The notes under the pieces: model-generated
Database searches by the model: none
What the model was told of the DNA's origin: nothing
Seen by the model: only the letters and a program-made list of their open reading frames with translations
Position numbers and translations under genes: made by a program
Assembly (NCBI RefSeq): GCF_020829665.1
Contig: NZ_JAIVFT010000010.1
Location: 124,001 to 188,000, forward strand
DNA from: Nostoc sp. CHAB 5824
Lineage (GTDB): Bacteria > Cyanobacteriota > Cyanobacteriia > Cyanobacteriales > Nostocaceae
DNA: 64,000 bases
Direction of reading: 5' to 3'
In this document: piece by piece, positions 9,048-17,203 of the stretch
How the letters are laid out: each line of letters opens with the position of its first letter
Numbering within the stretch: the stretch's first letter is position 1

Positions 9048-9533
9048 TTACTCTGAAGCAACTAGCAAGACAACAGCATAAGCACATATACCTTCTTCAC
9101 GTCCAACGGGACCTAATTTTTCGTTAGTAGTAGCTTTGATGCCAATTTGATTTGATTCTAATTCTAAAATCGCCGCTAGTTTGTCGCGCATATTGTGAAT
9201 ATGCGGTTTTAATTTTGGACGTTCTGCTACTACTACCGAGTCAATATTTCCCACCTGCCAACCTTGATCCCGAATCAGTTGATGTACTTGAGTTAATAGT
9301 ACTAAACTATCTGCTCCCGCCCATTGGGGATCGCTAGGCGGAAAATAATGACCAATATCGCCCAAAGATAATGCCCCAAGCATGGCATCCATAATCGCGT
9401 GCGTTAACACATCAGCGTCACTGTGCCCCAACAAACCCAGTTCATGGGGAATTTGAATTCCACCTAAAATCAAAGCGCGATCGCTCACCAGTTGGTGAAT
9501 ATCGTAGCCATTACCAATACGAATTTTAGTCAT
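9048..9533 (-). CDS. ispF: 2-C-methyl-D-erythritol 2,4-cyclodiphosphate synthase
   Basis: Makes the cyclic diphosphate intermediate of the MEP isoprenoid pathway, which feeds carotenoids, phytol and quinones. At 161 residues it is of normal length. The metal ligands are visible in GNGYDIHQL (Asp8, His10) and in the following HSDADVLTHAIMDAMLG. GDIGHYFPPSD and IGIKATTNEKLGPVGR complete the family pattern. It is 31 bp downstream of trmD on the same strand, with TCATTAG repeats in the gap. Confidence 0.96.
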   Translation of the reverse strand: MTKIRIGNGYDIHQLVSDRALILGGIQIPHELGLLGHSDADVLTHAIMDAMLGALSLGDIGHYFPPSDPQWAGADSLVLLTQVHQLIRDQGWQVGNIDSVVVAERPKLKPHIHNMRDKLAAILELESNQIGIKATTNEKLGPVGREEGICAYAVVLLVASE

Positions 9534-9564
9534 TTGTTATTAGTCATTAGTCATTAGTCAGGAG

Positions 9565-10311
9565 TTAGAAATTATTATTCTCCCCCTGCTTCCCCTGCTC
9601 CCCCTGCCTCCCCTGCTCCCTCCGCTTCCCCTGCTGCCATTCCTCTAGAAGATCGGGGCGACGATCGCGGGTTTTTTGAATTTGTTGTTCGTGGCGCCAC
9701 CGGGCGATCGCTGCGTGATTTCCACTGAGCAAGACATCAGGCACTTTCAAACCGCGAAAATTAGCAGGACGAGTATATTGGGGATAATCCAACAACCCTT
9801 CCTCAAAACTTTCTGCTGTGAGGGACTCCGTTTTGGCTACAGTTCCTGGTATTAGCCGCACTACGCCATTAATCAAAGCCATTGCTGGAATTTCCCCGCC
9901 AGTCAGAATAAAATCGCCTAAAGATACTTCACGAGTTACTAAATGCAGCACCCTCTCATCCACTCCTTCGTAATGTCCGCAAATAACTACTAACTGGTCA
10001 TAATTTGTCGCCAATTCTTTTAAAAGAGGTTGATTAATTGTTTGGCCCTGTGGACTCATCAAAATTATTTCTCTTCGGGGTAGAATCGGCAGCGACTCCA
10101 CAGCGCTAAAAATAGGTTCTGGCTTCATTAGCATCCCTACGCCGCCACCGTAGGGTTCATCATCCACCTTTCGGTGCTTATCAGAGGTAAAGTCCCGTGG
10201 ATTAATCAGATGCACTTCGGCAATCTGTTTGGCTAAGGCTTTACCCAGCAAGCCAGAATTGAGAACAGAGTTAAAACAGTCAGGAAAAAGTGTAACTATA
10301 TCAAAGCGCAC
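9565..10311 (-). CDS. trmD: tRNA (guanine-37-N1)-methyltransferase, with a repeat-coded tail
   Basis: Methylates G37 of tRNAs read by CNN codons and prevents frameshifting. The SPOUT-fold knot motifs are present: DEPYGGGVGMLMKPEP, VICGHYEGVDERV and SLGDFILTGGEIPA. The last 20 residues or so (REQGRQGEQGKQGE) are encoded by the purine-rich GGGAGCAGGGGAAGCAGG-type repeat found between genes elsewhere in the window. The natural end is therefore probably near LLEEWQQGK, with the repeat replacing the original stop codon. Confidence 0.95.
   Translation of the reverse strand: MRFDIVTLFPDCFNSVLNSGLLGKALAKQIAEVHLINPRDFTSDKHRKVDDEPYGGGVGMLMKPEPIFSAVESLPILPRREIILMSPQGQTINQPLLKELATNYDQLVVICGHYEGVDERVLHLVTREVSLGDFILTGGEIPAMALINGVVRLIPGTVAKTESLTAESFEEGLLDYPQYTRPANFRGLKVPDVLLSGNHAAIARWRHEQQIQKTRDRRPDLLEEWQQGKRREQGRQGEQGKQGENNNF
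9575..9640. repeat. CCCCTGCT-type short tandem repeat inside the trmD 3' end
   Basis: Imperfect tandem units of 'cccctgctc' and 'cccctgcct' on the plus strand. The same repeat family fills gaps near 20361, 33428, 39965, 47490 and 61190. Here it is translated as the C-terminal tail of TrmD. Confidence 0.75.
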
Positions 10312-10544
10312 AGTTATTCGTATTCGAGGACACTAATCTTAAATTTGGATGTCTAGCAAACACCGCCAAGCCGAGGTCGAGTCAAACTCCAGTTAAACTT
10401 TATCAATAGTATCTAAAACTACCAGGACTCTTGGATTTTAGATGAGATCAAAAGTTTTTCTAATTACTTAATTTATGTTTAAATGTTGTCACAACTACAT
10501 TTAAATTAATAATCATATCAAGTTAACAACTTCCAGGATGCATC

Positions 10545-10705
10545 GAGCCAGCCTCAGAAAAAAGCGTAGTCTTACCTGCTCGTCCCCAGCCTCAGAGGTG
10601 GAATCTAGCCCCCTAAAGACTATTTTGCCCTGCTGCAAGTGGACAGGTGAAAAACAAGGCCCTGGCTTTGAGGGATGGGAACGAACACGTTTAGACTGAG
10701 GCAAC
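10545..10705 (+). ncRNA. Candidate structured RNA, 6S-like
   Basis: The 540 bp between trmD and cphB holds no good gene but folds well on the plus strand. GCCTCAG (10551-10557) pairs with CTGAGGC (10696-10702) to close the element. CGTCCC (10581-10586) pairs with GGGAACG (10677-10683) around one bulged A, and CCTCAGAG (10590-10597) with CTTTGAGG (10666-10673, one G-U). Beyond an open central bubble, an apical hairpin forms (CCTG near 10629 with CAGG near 10644, flanked by TTTT and AAAA). A long rod with a central bubble and about 150-185 nt is the layout of 6S RNA, the RNA polymerase regulator. The G-U pair favours the plus strand. The family call is inference. Confidence 0.4.
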
Positions 10706-10850
10706 GCGAGCGTTAAGCGAGAATTTGGAGAGTGGCTTTCCCCAGTTCCAAACTTCCAAAAAGTGTCCTCTCAAAGAAGCAAAGCGCAAAAATCATGGCT
10801 GCAACTGAACCTTGTTAAATTCACCTGAAGTTGTTGACAGGAGAAACAAA

Positions 10851-11714
10851 ATGCCGCAATTACAAGCTAAATCGCTAGAAATGAGGACACCCCAAGCAAC
10901 TAAAACCGCCGTTCTGGTTATCGGAGGCGCAGAAGATAAAGTTCATGGACGCGAAATCCTACGAACTTTTTTTGGACGTGCTGGTGCTAGTAAGGCTTAT
11001 ATTACAATTATTCCATCTGCCTCTCGCGAACCGGCCATTATCGGTGGTAGGTATATTCGCATTTTTGAAGAAATGGGTGCCCAGAAGGTAGAGATTTTAG
11101 ACATCCGCGAACGGGAACAGTGTGAAGCCTCCCAGATCAAAGCATCCTTAGAAGGTTGTAGTGGTGTATTTTTGACAGGAGGAGACCAACTGCGTCTTTG
11201 TGGCGTATTGGCAGATACGCCAGCAATGGAAATTATTCGGCAGCGGGTGAGGGCGGGGCAACTTACGCTAGCAGGCACAAGTGCAGGAGCGGCAGTGATG
11301 GGGCATCATATGATTGCTGGCGGCGGTAGTGGAGAGTCGCCAAATCGTTCACTAGTCGATATGGCAACGGGTTTGGGATTTATTCCGGAAGTAATTGTTG
11401 ACCAACACTTTCACAACCGTAATCGCATGGGACGGCTGATTAGTGCGATCGCAGCTCACCCCGATCGCTTAGGCATTGGCATTGACGAAGATACTTGTGC
11501 AGTGTTTGAACGTGATGGTTGGCTACAAGTTATGGGTAAAGGCAGTGTCACCATTGTTGATCCCACTGAAGCCACCCATACCAACGAACCCCATGTCGGT
11601 GCTAATGAACCATTAACAGTGCATAATTTACGTCTCCATATCCTCAGCTACGGCGATCGCTTCCACTTGTACCAGCGCACTGTATTGCCTGCTGTACACC
11701 GAATCTCCAGCTGA
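10851..11714 (+). CDS. cphB: Cyanophycinase
   Basis: A peptidase of family S51 that degrades cyanophycin to beta-Asp-Arg dipeptides. The nucleophile is in AGTSAGAAVM (Ser144 from this start). The start of the fold is VLVIGGAEDKVHGREIL, and VDQHFHNRNRMGRL contains conserved His residues. The open frame reaches back to 10812, but ATG 10851 has GGAG at 10840-10843 eight bases upstream and gives 287 residues. It is followed by cphA on the same strand, the usual cph cluster order. Confidence 0.96.
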   Translation: MPQLQAKSLEMRTPQATKTAVLVIGGAEDKVHGREILRTFFGRAGASKAYITIIPSASREPAIIGGRYIRIFEEMGAQKVEILDIREREQCEASQIKASLEGCSGVFLTGGDQLRLCGVLADTPAMEIIRQRVRAGQLTLAGTSAGAAVMGHHMIAGGGSGESPNRSLVDMATGLGFIPEVIVDQHFHNRNRMGRLISAIAAHPDRLGIGIDEDTCAVFERDGWLQVMGKGSVTIVDPTEATHTNEPHVGANEPLTVHNLRLHILSYGDRFHLYQRTVLPAVHRISS

Positions 11715-11743
11715 CGGGATAGAGTATCTGAGGTTACACTGAG

Positions 11744-11847
11744 TTGACCGCACATTCATTTCTTACTGTAGAAAAATGATAAGAATACCATGTAAAAAGA
11801 AAAAACTGTTTGCAATGAACAGTTTAGCGGTCAATTCCAGTAAGAAA
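11744..11847 (+). promoter_or_regulatory. Interleaved inverted repeats in the cphB-cphA leader
   Basis: TTGACCGC (11744-11751) is complementary to GCGGTCAA (11827-11834). TTTCTTACTG (11759-11768) is complementary to CAGTAAGAAA (11838-11847). The order A-B-A'-B' means the two helices can form together only as a pseudoknot, or else compete. Between B and A' lies a perfect 8-bp hairpin (AAACTGTT 11803-11810, AACAGTTT 11818-11825). The block ends 38 bp before the cphA ATG. A role in cphA expression is inferred. Confidence 0.5.
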
Positions 11848-11885
11848 CTAGAATTTTGGTTCCGAATCTCCATCTACCTATTCCC

Positions 11886-14591
11886 ATGAGAATCCTCAAG
11901 ATCCAGACCTTACGCGGCCCAAACTATTGGAGCATTCGACGCCACAAACTGATCGTCATGCGCCTCGATCTAGAAACCCTTGGCGAGACGCCCTCGAATG
12001 AAATCCCTGGCTTTTATGAAGGATTAGTTGAGGCGCTGCCGAGTCTGGAGGGTCATTATTGTTCCCCTGGCTGTCGTGGTGGTTTTTTGATGCGAGTCAA
12101 AGAAGGCACTATGATCGGCCATATCGTGGAACACGTAGCCCTTGAACTCCAGGAATTAGCTGGTATGCATGTCGGCTTTGGTCGCACCCGCGAAACTGCC
12201 ACACCCGGAATTTACCAAGTAGTAATCGAGTATCTGAATGAGGAAGCGGGACGCTACGCTGGACGAGCAGCAGTGCGGCTGTGCCAGAGTATCGTTGATC
12301 GAGGCCGTTATCCCAAGGCAGAACTAGACCAAGATATCCAAGACCTGAAAGACTTTGTTCGTGATGCATCCTTAGGCCCTTCTACTGAAGCGATCGTCAA
12401 AGAAGCAGAAAAAAGAGGTATTCCCTGGATGTCTCTGGAAGCCCGCTTTTTGATTCAGCTAGGCTACGGCGTGAATCAGAAGCGGATGCAGGCCACAATG
12501 ACGGATAACACCAGCATTCTCGGCGTAGAACTAGCTTGCGATAAAGAAGCCACTAAACGCATCCTCGCTGCTGCTGGTGCGCCAGTACCTAGAGGTACGG
12601 TGATCAACTTCTTAGACGATTTGGTACAAGCTATTGAATACGTTGGCGGCTATCCCATCGTCATCAAGCCACTGGATGGCAATCATGGACGTGGGATCAC
12701 CATTGATATCAGAACTTGGGAAGAAGCTGAAGCAGGATACGAAGCTGCAAGACAGGTTTCCCGGTCAATTATTGTCGAAAGATATTATGTTGGACGCGAC
12801 CACAGGGTACTGGTGGTAAATGGCAAAGTAGTAGCAGTAGCCGAACGCGTCCCGGCTCATGTGATTGGCAATGGCAGATCCACTATTGCCGAACTGATTG
12901 AGGAAACAAACCTTGACCCAAATCGCGGTGAAGGACATGATAACGTCCTAACCAAGATTGAACTAGACCGCACCAGCTACCAGCTGCTAGAAAGGCAAGG
13001 CTATACCCTAAATAGCGTGCCACCCAAGGGCACTATTTGTTATCTCAGAGCAACAGCCAATTTGAGTACAGGTGGTAGTGCCGTAGATCGTACCGATGAA
13101 ATTCACCCAGAAAATCTTTGGTTGGCACAACGCGTAGTCAAGATTATCGGTTTGGATATCGCCGGACTTGATATCGTCACCACGGATATTAGCCGTCCGC
13201 TGCGGGAAGTGGATGGCGTGATTGTCGAAGTTAACGCCGCTCCTGGCTTCCGAATGCACGTTGCCCCAAGCGTAGGTATTCCTCGCAACGTCGCTGGCGC
13301 AGTGATGGATATGCTGTTTCCTAACGAGCAATCTAGCCAAATTCCGATCCTCAGCGTCACGGGTACTAATGGCAAAACTACTACGACCCGACTACTTGCA
13401 CATATTTACAAACAGACTGGCAAAGTAGTAGGTTATACTACCACAGATGGAACATATATCGGCGATTACTTAGTTGAAGCTGGCGATAACACAGGCCCTC
13501 AAAGTGCCCACCTCATCCTCCAAGATCCCACAGTGGAGGTAGCAGTACTGGAAACAGCTCGCGGTGGCATTCTCCGCTCTGGATTGGGCTTTGAAGCAGC
13601 AAATGTGGGCGTGGTTTTGAATGTAGCCTCCGACCACTTAGGAATTGGCGATATAGATACCATTGAGCAGTTAGCTAACCTCAAAAGTGTAGTAACTGAA
13701 GCTGTATTCCCTGATGGCTACGCGGTGCTTAACGCCGACGATCGCCGCGTCGCTGCCATGTCAGAAAAAACTAAGGCTAATATTGCTTACTTCACAATGA
13801 ATCCCGACTCGGAATTGGTGCGAAAGCACATTCAAAAGGGCGGAGTCGCGGCAGTATATGAAAATGGCTATTTGTCAATTGTTAAAGGTGATTGGACACA
13901 CCGCATAGAAAGAGCAGAAAATATACCTTTAACAATGGGCGGACGTGCGCCGTTTATGATTGCCAACGCTTTAGCTGCAAGTTTGGCAGCATTCGTGCAA
14001 AACGTCACAATTGAGCAGATTCGTGCTGGTTTGAAGAGCTTCCGGGCTTCAGTTAGTCAAACGCCAGGACGAATGAATCTATTTAATTTAGGCAACTACC
14101 ACGCTTTAGTAGACTATGCCCACAACGCAGCCAGTTACGAAGCTGTGGGTTCGTTTGTGCGGAACTGGACTACAGGACAACGGATTGGCGTAATTGGTGG
14201 GCCAGGCGATCGCCGCGATGAAGACTTTGTTACTTTGGGCAAATTAGCAGCACAAATTTTTGATTACATCATTATCAAAGAAGATGATGATACGCGTGGA
14301 CGCCTACGGGGTTCAGCTGCCCAGTTGATTATTCAAGGCATCACCTCAGTTAAGCCTGATAGCCGCTATGAGTCCATTCTCGATGAAACCCAAGCGATAA
14401 ATAAAGGCTTAGACATGGCTCCTGATAACAGTCTGGTGGTAATTTTGCCAGAAAGCGTCACTCGCGCTATTAAGTTAATTAAGCTGCGTGGTTTAGCCAA
14501 GGAAGAGACACACCAACAAAATCCCGGCACAACTGTCATCGATTCCCAAAATGGAAGTACACCTTCTTCTGTTGTTAATACCTTGCTGTAG
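11886..14591 (+). CDS. cphA: Cyanophycin synthetase
   Basis: Polymerises arginine and aspartate into cyanophycin, the nitrogen store of cyanobacteria. From ATG 11886 (MRILKIQTLRGPNYWS) it has 901 residues, the normal length; ten extra upstream codons in frame are not part of the family. Order: N-terminal domain, ATP-grasp domain (YPIVIKPLDGNHGRGI and the metal site VEVNAAPGFRMH), then a Mur-ligase-like domain with P-loop TGTNGKTTTT and DYAHNAASYEA. It follows cphB by about 170 bp containing the paired inverted repeats. Confidence 0.97.
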   Translation: MRILKIQTLRGPNYWSIRRHKLIVMRLDLETLGETPSNEIPGFYEGLVEALPSLEGHYCSPGCRGGFLMRVKEGTMIGHIVEHVALELQELAGMHVGFGRTRETATPGIYQVVIEYLNEEAGRYAGRAAVRLCQSIVDRGRYPKAELDQDIQDLKDFVRDASLGPSTEAIVKEAEKRGIPWMSLEARFLIQLGYGVNQKRMQATMTDNTSILGVELACDKEATKRILAAAGAPVPRGTVINFLDDLVQAIEYVGGYPIVIKPLDGNHGRGITIDIRTWEEAEAGYEAARQVSRSIIVERYYVGRDHRVLVVNGKVVAVAERVPAHVIGNGRSTIAELIEETNLDPNRGEGHDNVLTKIELDRTSYQLLERQGYTLNSVPPKGTICYLRATANLSTGGSAVDRTDEIHPENLWLAQRVVKIIGLDIAGLDIVTTDISRPLREVDGVIVEVNAAPGFRMHVAPSVGIPRNVAGAVMDMLFPNEQSSQIPILSVTGTNGKTTTTRLLAHIYKQTGKVVGYTTTDGTYIGDYLVEAGDNTGPQSAHLILQDPTVEVAVLETARGGILRSGLGFEAANVGVVLNVASDHLGIGDIDTIEQLANLKSVVTEAVFPDGYAVLNADDRRVAAMSEKTKANIAYFTMNPDSELVRKHIQKGGVAAVYENGYLSIVKGDWTHRIERAENIPLTMGGRAPFMIANALAASLAAFVQNVTIEQIRAGLKSFRASVSQTPGRMNLFNLGNYHALVDYAHNAASYEAVGSFVRNWTTGQRIGVIGGPGDRRDEDFVTLGKLAAQIFDYIIIKEDDDTRGRLRGSAAQLIIQGITSVKPDSRYESILDETQAINKGLDMAPDNSLVVILPESVTRAIKLIKLRGLAKEETHQQNPGTTVIDSQNGSTPSSVVNTLL

Positions 14592-14644
14592 TCAGGAGAA
14601 GATCGCACTGCCTCCTCCTGTCTTTTGTATTTTGACTACTTTAA

Positions 14645-14818
14645 TTACTGTTTTTCTTGTTCCGAATTGGTTTCGTCACTGGGAGTTTTCATCTCCTCCT
14701 TAAACCCTCGTAGGGTTTTGCCCAGTGCGGTTCCCAGTTCGGGAATTTTTTTTGGGCCAAAAATGAGAACAGCGACTATGGTAATTACAGCTATTTCTGG
14801 CCATCCCAGTCCAAACAT
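14645..14818 (-). CDS. tatA: Twin-arginine translocase subunit TatA/TatE
   Basis: A 57-residue protein: MFGLGWPEIAVITIVAVLIF forms the single membrane helix, followed by the FGPKKIPELG hinge, the amphipathic helix (GTALGKTLRGFKEEM) and an acidic tail. The frame is open 39 codons further up, but the family starts at MFGLGWPE. It works in the thylakoid and plasma membranes to export folded proteins with twin-Arg signals. It is convergent with cphA, 53 bp apart. Confidence 0.92.
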   Translation of the reverse strand: MFGLGWPEIAVITIVAVLIFGPKKIPELGTALGKTLRGFKEEMKTPSDETNSEQEKQ

Positions 14819-14935
14819 ATAAATTTCCTCTAAGGCATCTGTAATTAAATATAGACATTGATGGCTCAAATCTGATGAATCCGCGATTGATAAGCGTTCA
14901 ATGCTATTGCAAAAACACGGTATAAATAAATTCAT

Positions 14936-16002
14936 ACAACTTACACGCTGTACAAATGCATCATTATGTGCATTAACAACGATGCATAATTTATTTCAGA
15001 CTTTTCTTAATTATTTTGCGATCGTAAATACACCATGCTGTAGGGGCACAGCAATGCTCATACGTGCCAACTGAACGTAACAGCACTTACGCAAACAATA
15101 GCCGAAACCCTTATTTTCAGGTAGGGGCAATTCATGTAGACGCAAAGCGGTGAAGCAGCGCGGTCTTCTCCCTTCGCGTAGCGTCTCGTAGAGAAGGGGA
15201 GACGCCAAGGGCGATAGCGCAGCGTCTCGTAGAGAGGTACGAGCGTCTGGGGGTTTCCCCCATGAGCGACTGCTGTTAGCGCAGCGTTAGCGTTCGCGCA
15301 GCGTCTCGTAGAGAGGTACGAGCGTCACCCGGAGGGCTTCCCGCAGGGTATTGCCCTTACAGCGTATAGTTTTGCGTAAGTCCTATGTAAAAAGCAGTCT
15401 AGACAAAGCTTTGAGAGATTGTCTTGTTGTCTTGTTCCCAGTCTCCGACTGGGAATACATAATGGAGGCGCTGCCTCCCTGACTCGCGGCAGCAGCCCAA
15501 TGAGGAGCATTTCCAGCCAGAGGCTCTTAACGAGGTTTTAAAGGAGTTTTAGCTTAAATTGACACTTATGAGCATTGCTGTGCCCTTACGAAAGATGTGG
15601 TTTTTAAACTTATTTATATTTAGTATTTCTTGTCAATGCGTAAGTCCTAATTCAATAGAAATAGGGCATTTATCTTTAAAACTTTTTGCAGCGCTTTGTT
15701 GCTTATAGTCAATCTAATTGCTGTCTCATACTTATGATGGTTGACTTAGAGCAGCCTGATTTCTCTATACTCATTTTCATGCAGCTATCAAAAGCGGATT
15801 CATCGGGGACATTGTTCGGAAAATATTGAGACGAATTCGGGCAGAAGGAGGTCACTTGACTGTCCTAGCATTTAATGCTGAGTAGGAATAACCTTGGTCT
15901 GTTAATTACGAAGGATATCAGCAGTTTCGAGGAACTGAGTCAGAAAACTTTGAATAAGGTTCATAAAACCTATGACAGAACTTAGTAAAAAGGAGATCAT
16001 CT
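14936..16002. other. Repeat-rich intergenic region with a short coding relic
   Basis: About 1.07 kb with no intact gene. 15130-15350 is a mosaic of palindromic repeats (see the separate entry). 15031-15110 and 15355-15390 share the 'acttacgcaaa' / 'tttgcgtaagt' motif in inverted order, and 'agcaatgctcat' at 15050 recurs inverted near 15571. At 15760-15885 one plus-strand frame reads IKSGFIGDIVRKILRRIRAE and on to AFNAE before a stop. It has no start and was not recognised, and may be a gene relic. Confidence 0.55.
15155..15352. repeat. Mosaic of GCGTCTCGTAGAGA-type palindromic repeats
   Basis: 'gcgtctcgtagagag' occurs three times, joined to 'gcgatagcgcagcg', 'gttagcgttcgcgcagcg' and 'gggggtttcccccatgagcg' units. 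A second mosaic made of the same units in the same order lies at 38373-38500, and a degenerate version at 25255-25325 and 25807-25877. Each unit is a small imperfect palindrome. Confidence 0.75.
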
Positions 16003-17058
16003 GTGATTAAGAGTCTTGGATACGCAGCCCAAAGTGCAACTACACCACTGGGCTTGTTCACTTTCGAGCGGCGAGAGCTAGGACCGCACGATGTACAGAT
16101 TGAGATCCTTTACTGTGGCGTGTGTCACTCTGATCTGCATACAGTCCATAACGAGTGGAAAAATACGGTTTACCCTGTCGTACCTGGACATGAGATCGTT
16201 GGTCGTGTAGTGAAGATTGGTAACCAGGTTTCCAAGTTCAAGGTAGGCGAGGCTGCTGGCGTTGGTTGTATGGTCGATTCTTGCCGCACCTGTCCAAACT
16301 GCCGAGAGAGTTTTCAGCAGTACTGTGATAACGAAATTATCTTTACCTACAACAGCCCAGAGAAGCAGACAGGGAAAACGACTTATGGGGGTTATTCAAA
16401 CCAAATAGTCGTGGATGAAAATTACGTACTACGCGTTTCGGAAAAGCTGGATCTCGCTGGCGTCGCACCTCTGTTGTGCGCGGGGATCACGACGTACTCG
16501 CCCTTGCGCTACTGGAAAGTTGGCAAAGGCGATAAGGTAGGTATCGTCGGACTTGGTGGGTTGGGACACATGGGGCTAAAATTAGCCCACGCTTTTGGTG
16601 CTTACACTGTGCTGTTCACAACGTCGTCAGGAAAGACGGAAGATGCCAAGCGCCTCGGAGCCGATGAGGTTGTCATTTCAAAAAACAGCAATGAGATGAA
16701 CAAGCATATCAATACCTTCGACTTCATTCTCAACACGGTTTCGGTATCGCACAACCTGGACGCATACACTCAGTTGCTTAAGCGTGGTGGTACGCTATGC
16801 TTGCTTGGTGTACCGGAAAATCCGCACCCATCACCCAGCATCAGTAACTTGATTTTTAAGCGCCGAGTAATTGGCGGTTCGATGATCGGCGGGATTCAGG
16901 AGACACAAGAAATGCTCGACTTCTGCGCTGAACACAATATCGTCAGTGACATCGAACTTATCCCGATTCAGAAGATCAACCAAGCATACGAGCGGATGCT
17001 AAAAAGCGATGTGAAATACCGCTTTGTGATTGACATGGCATCGCTGAAGGAAGAATGA
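16003..17058 (+). CDS. Zinc-dependent alcohol/aldehyde dehydrogenase (YahK/cinnamyl-ADH type)
   Basis: A 351-residue medium-chain dehydrogenase/reductase. Catalytic zinc ligands are in CGVCHSDLH (Cys38) and GHE (His63). The structural zinc site is Cys94, Cys97, Cys100 and Cys108. The nucleotide fold is GIVGLGGLGHMGLKLA near residue 181. The start is GTG, supported by AAGGAG about 10 bp upstream. The family reduces aldehydes with NADPH. It stands alone after a long repeat region, with a strong terminator downstream, and its codon pattern looks slightly richer in G+C than its neighbours, so acquisition is possible. Confidence 0.9.
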   Translation: MIKSLGYAAQSATTPLGLFTFERRELGPHDVQIEILYCGVCHSDLHTVHNEWKNTVYPVVPGHEIVGRVVKIGNQVSKFKVGEAAGVGCMVDSCRTCPNCRESFQQYCDNEIIFTYNSPEKQTGKTTYGGYSNQIVVDENYVLRVSEKLDLAGVAPLLCAGITTYSPLRYWKVGKGDKVGIVGLGGLGHMGLKLAHAFGAYTVLFTTSSGKTEDAKRLGADEVVISKNSNEMNKHINTFDFILNTVSVSHNLDAYTQLLKRGGTLCLLGVPENPHPSPSISNLIFKRRVIGGSMIGGIQETQEMLDFCAEHNIVSDIELIPIQKINQAYERMLKSDVKYRFVIDMASLKEE

Positions 17059-17137
17059 TAGTAAAAAATGCCATTATCGCTTTTGATGAAAAGTCCTGAA
17101 TCCTTTGCCTTTGTTTAGGGTGTAAGAAAAACGAATC

Positions 17138-17177
17138 AAAAAAGTCTGAGCGCCGAAAACCAACGCTCAGACTTTTT
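17138..17177. terminator. Bidirectional rho-independent terminator
   Basis: AAAAAGTCTGAGCG (17139-17152) pairs with CGCTCAGACTTTTT (17164-17177) around an 11-nt loop. A run on one arm and T run on the other let it serve both the dehydrogenase gene and the convergent kinase gene. Confidence 0.88.
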
Positions 17178-17203
17178 AATTAAGAATTAAATAATTAGCT
17201 CAA

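Noticed and set aside
10513..10704. 63-residue minus-strand frame upstream of cphB
   Set aside because: It covers the structured RNA candidate, has no family pattern, and the pairing explains the sequence better.
15031..15600. Insertion sequence remnant in the tatA-dehydrogenase gap
   Set aside because: Repeated and inverted motifs are present but no transposase motif could be found in any frame; described as repeats instead.
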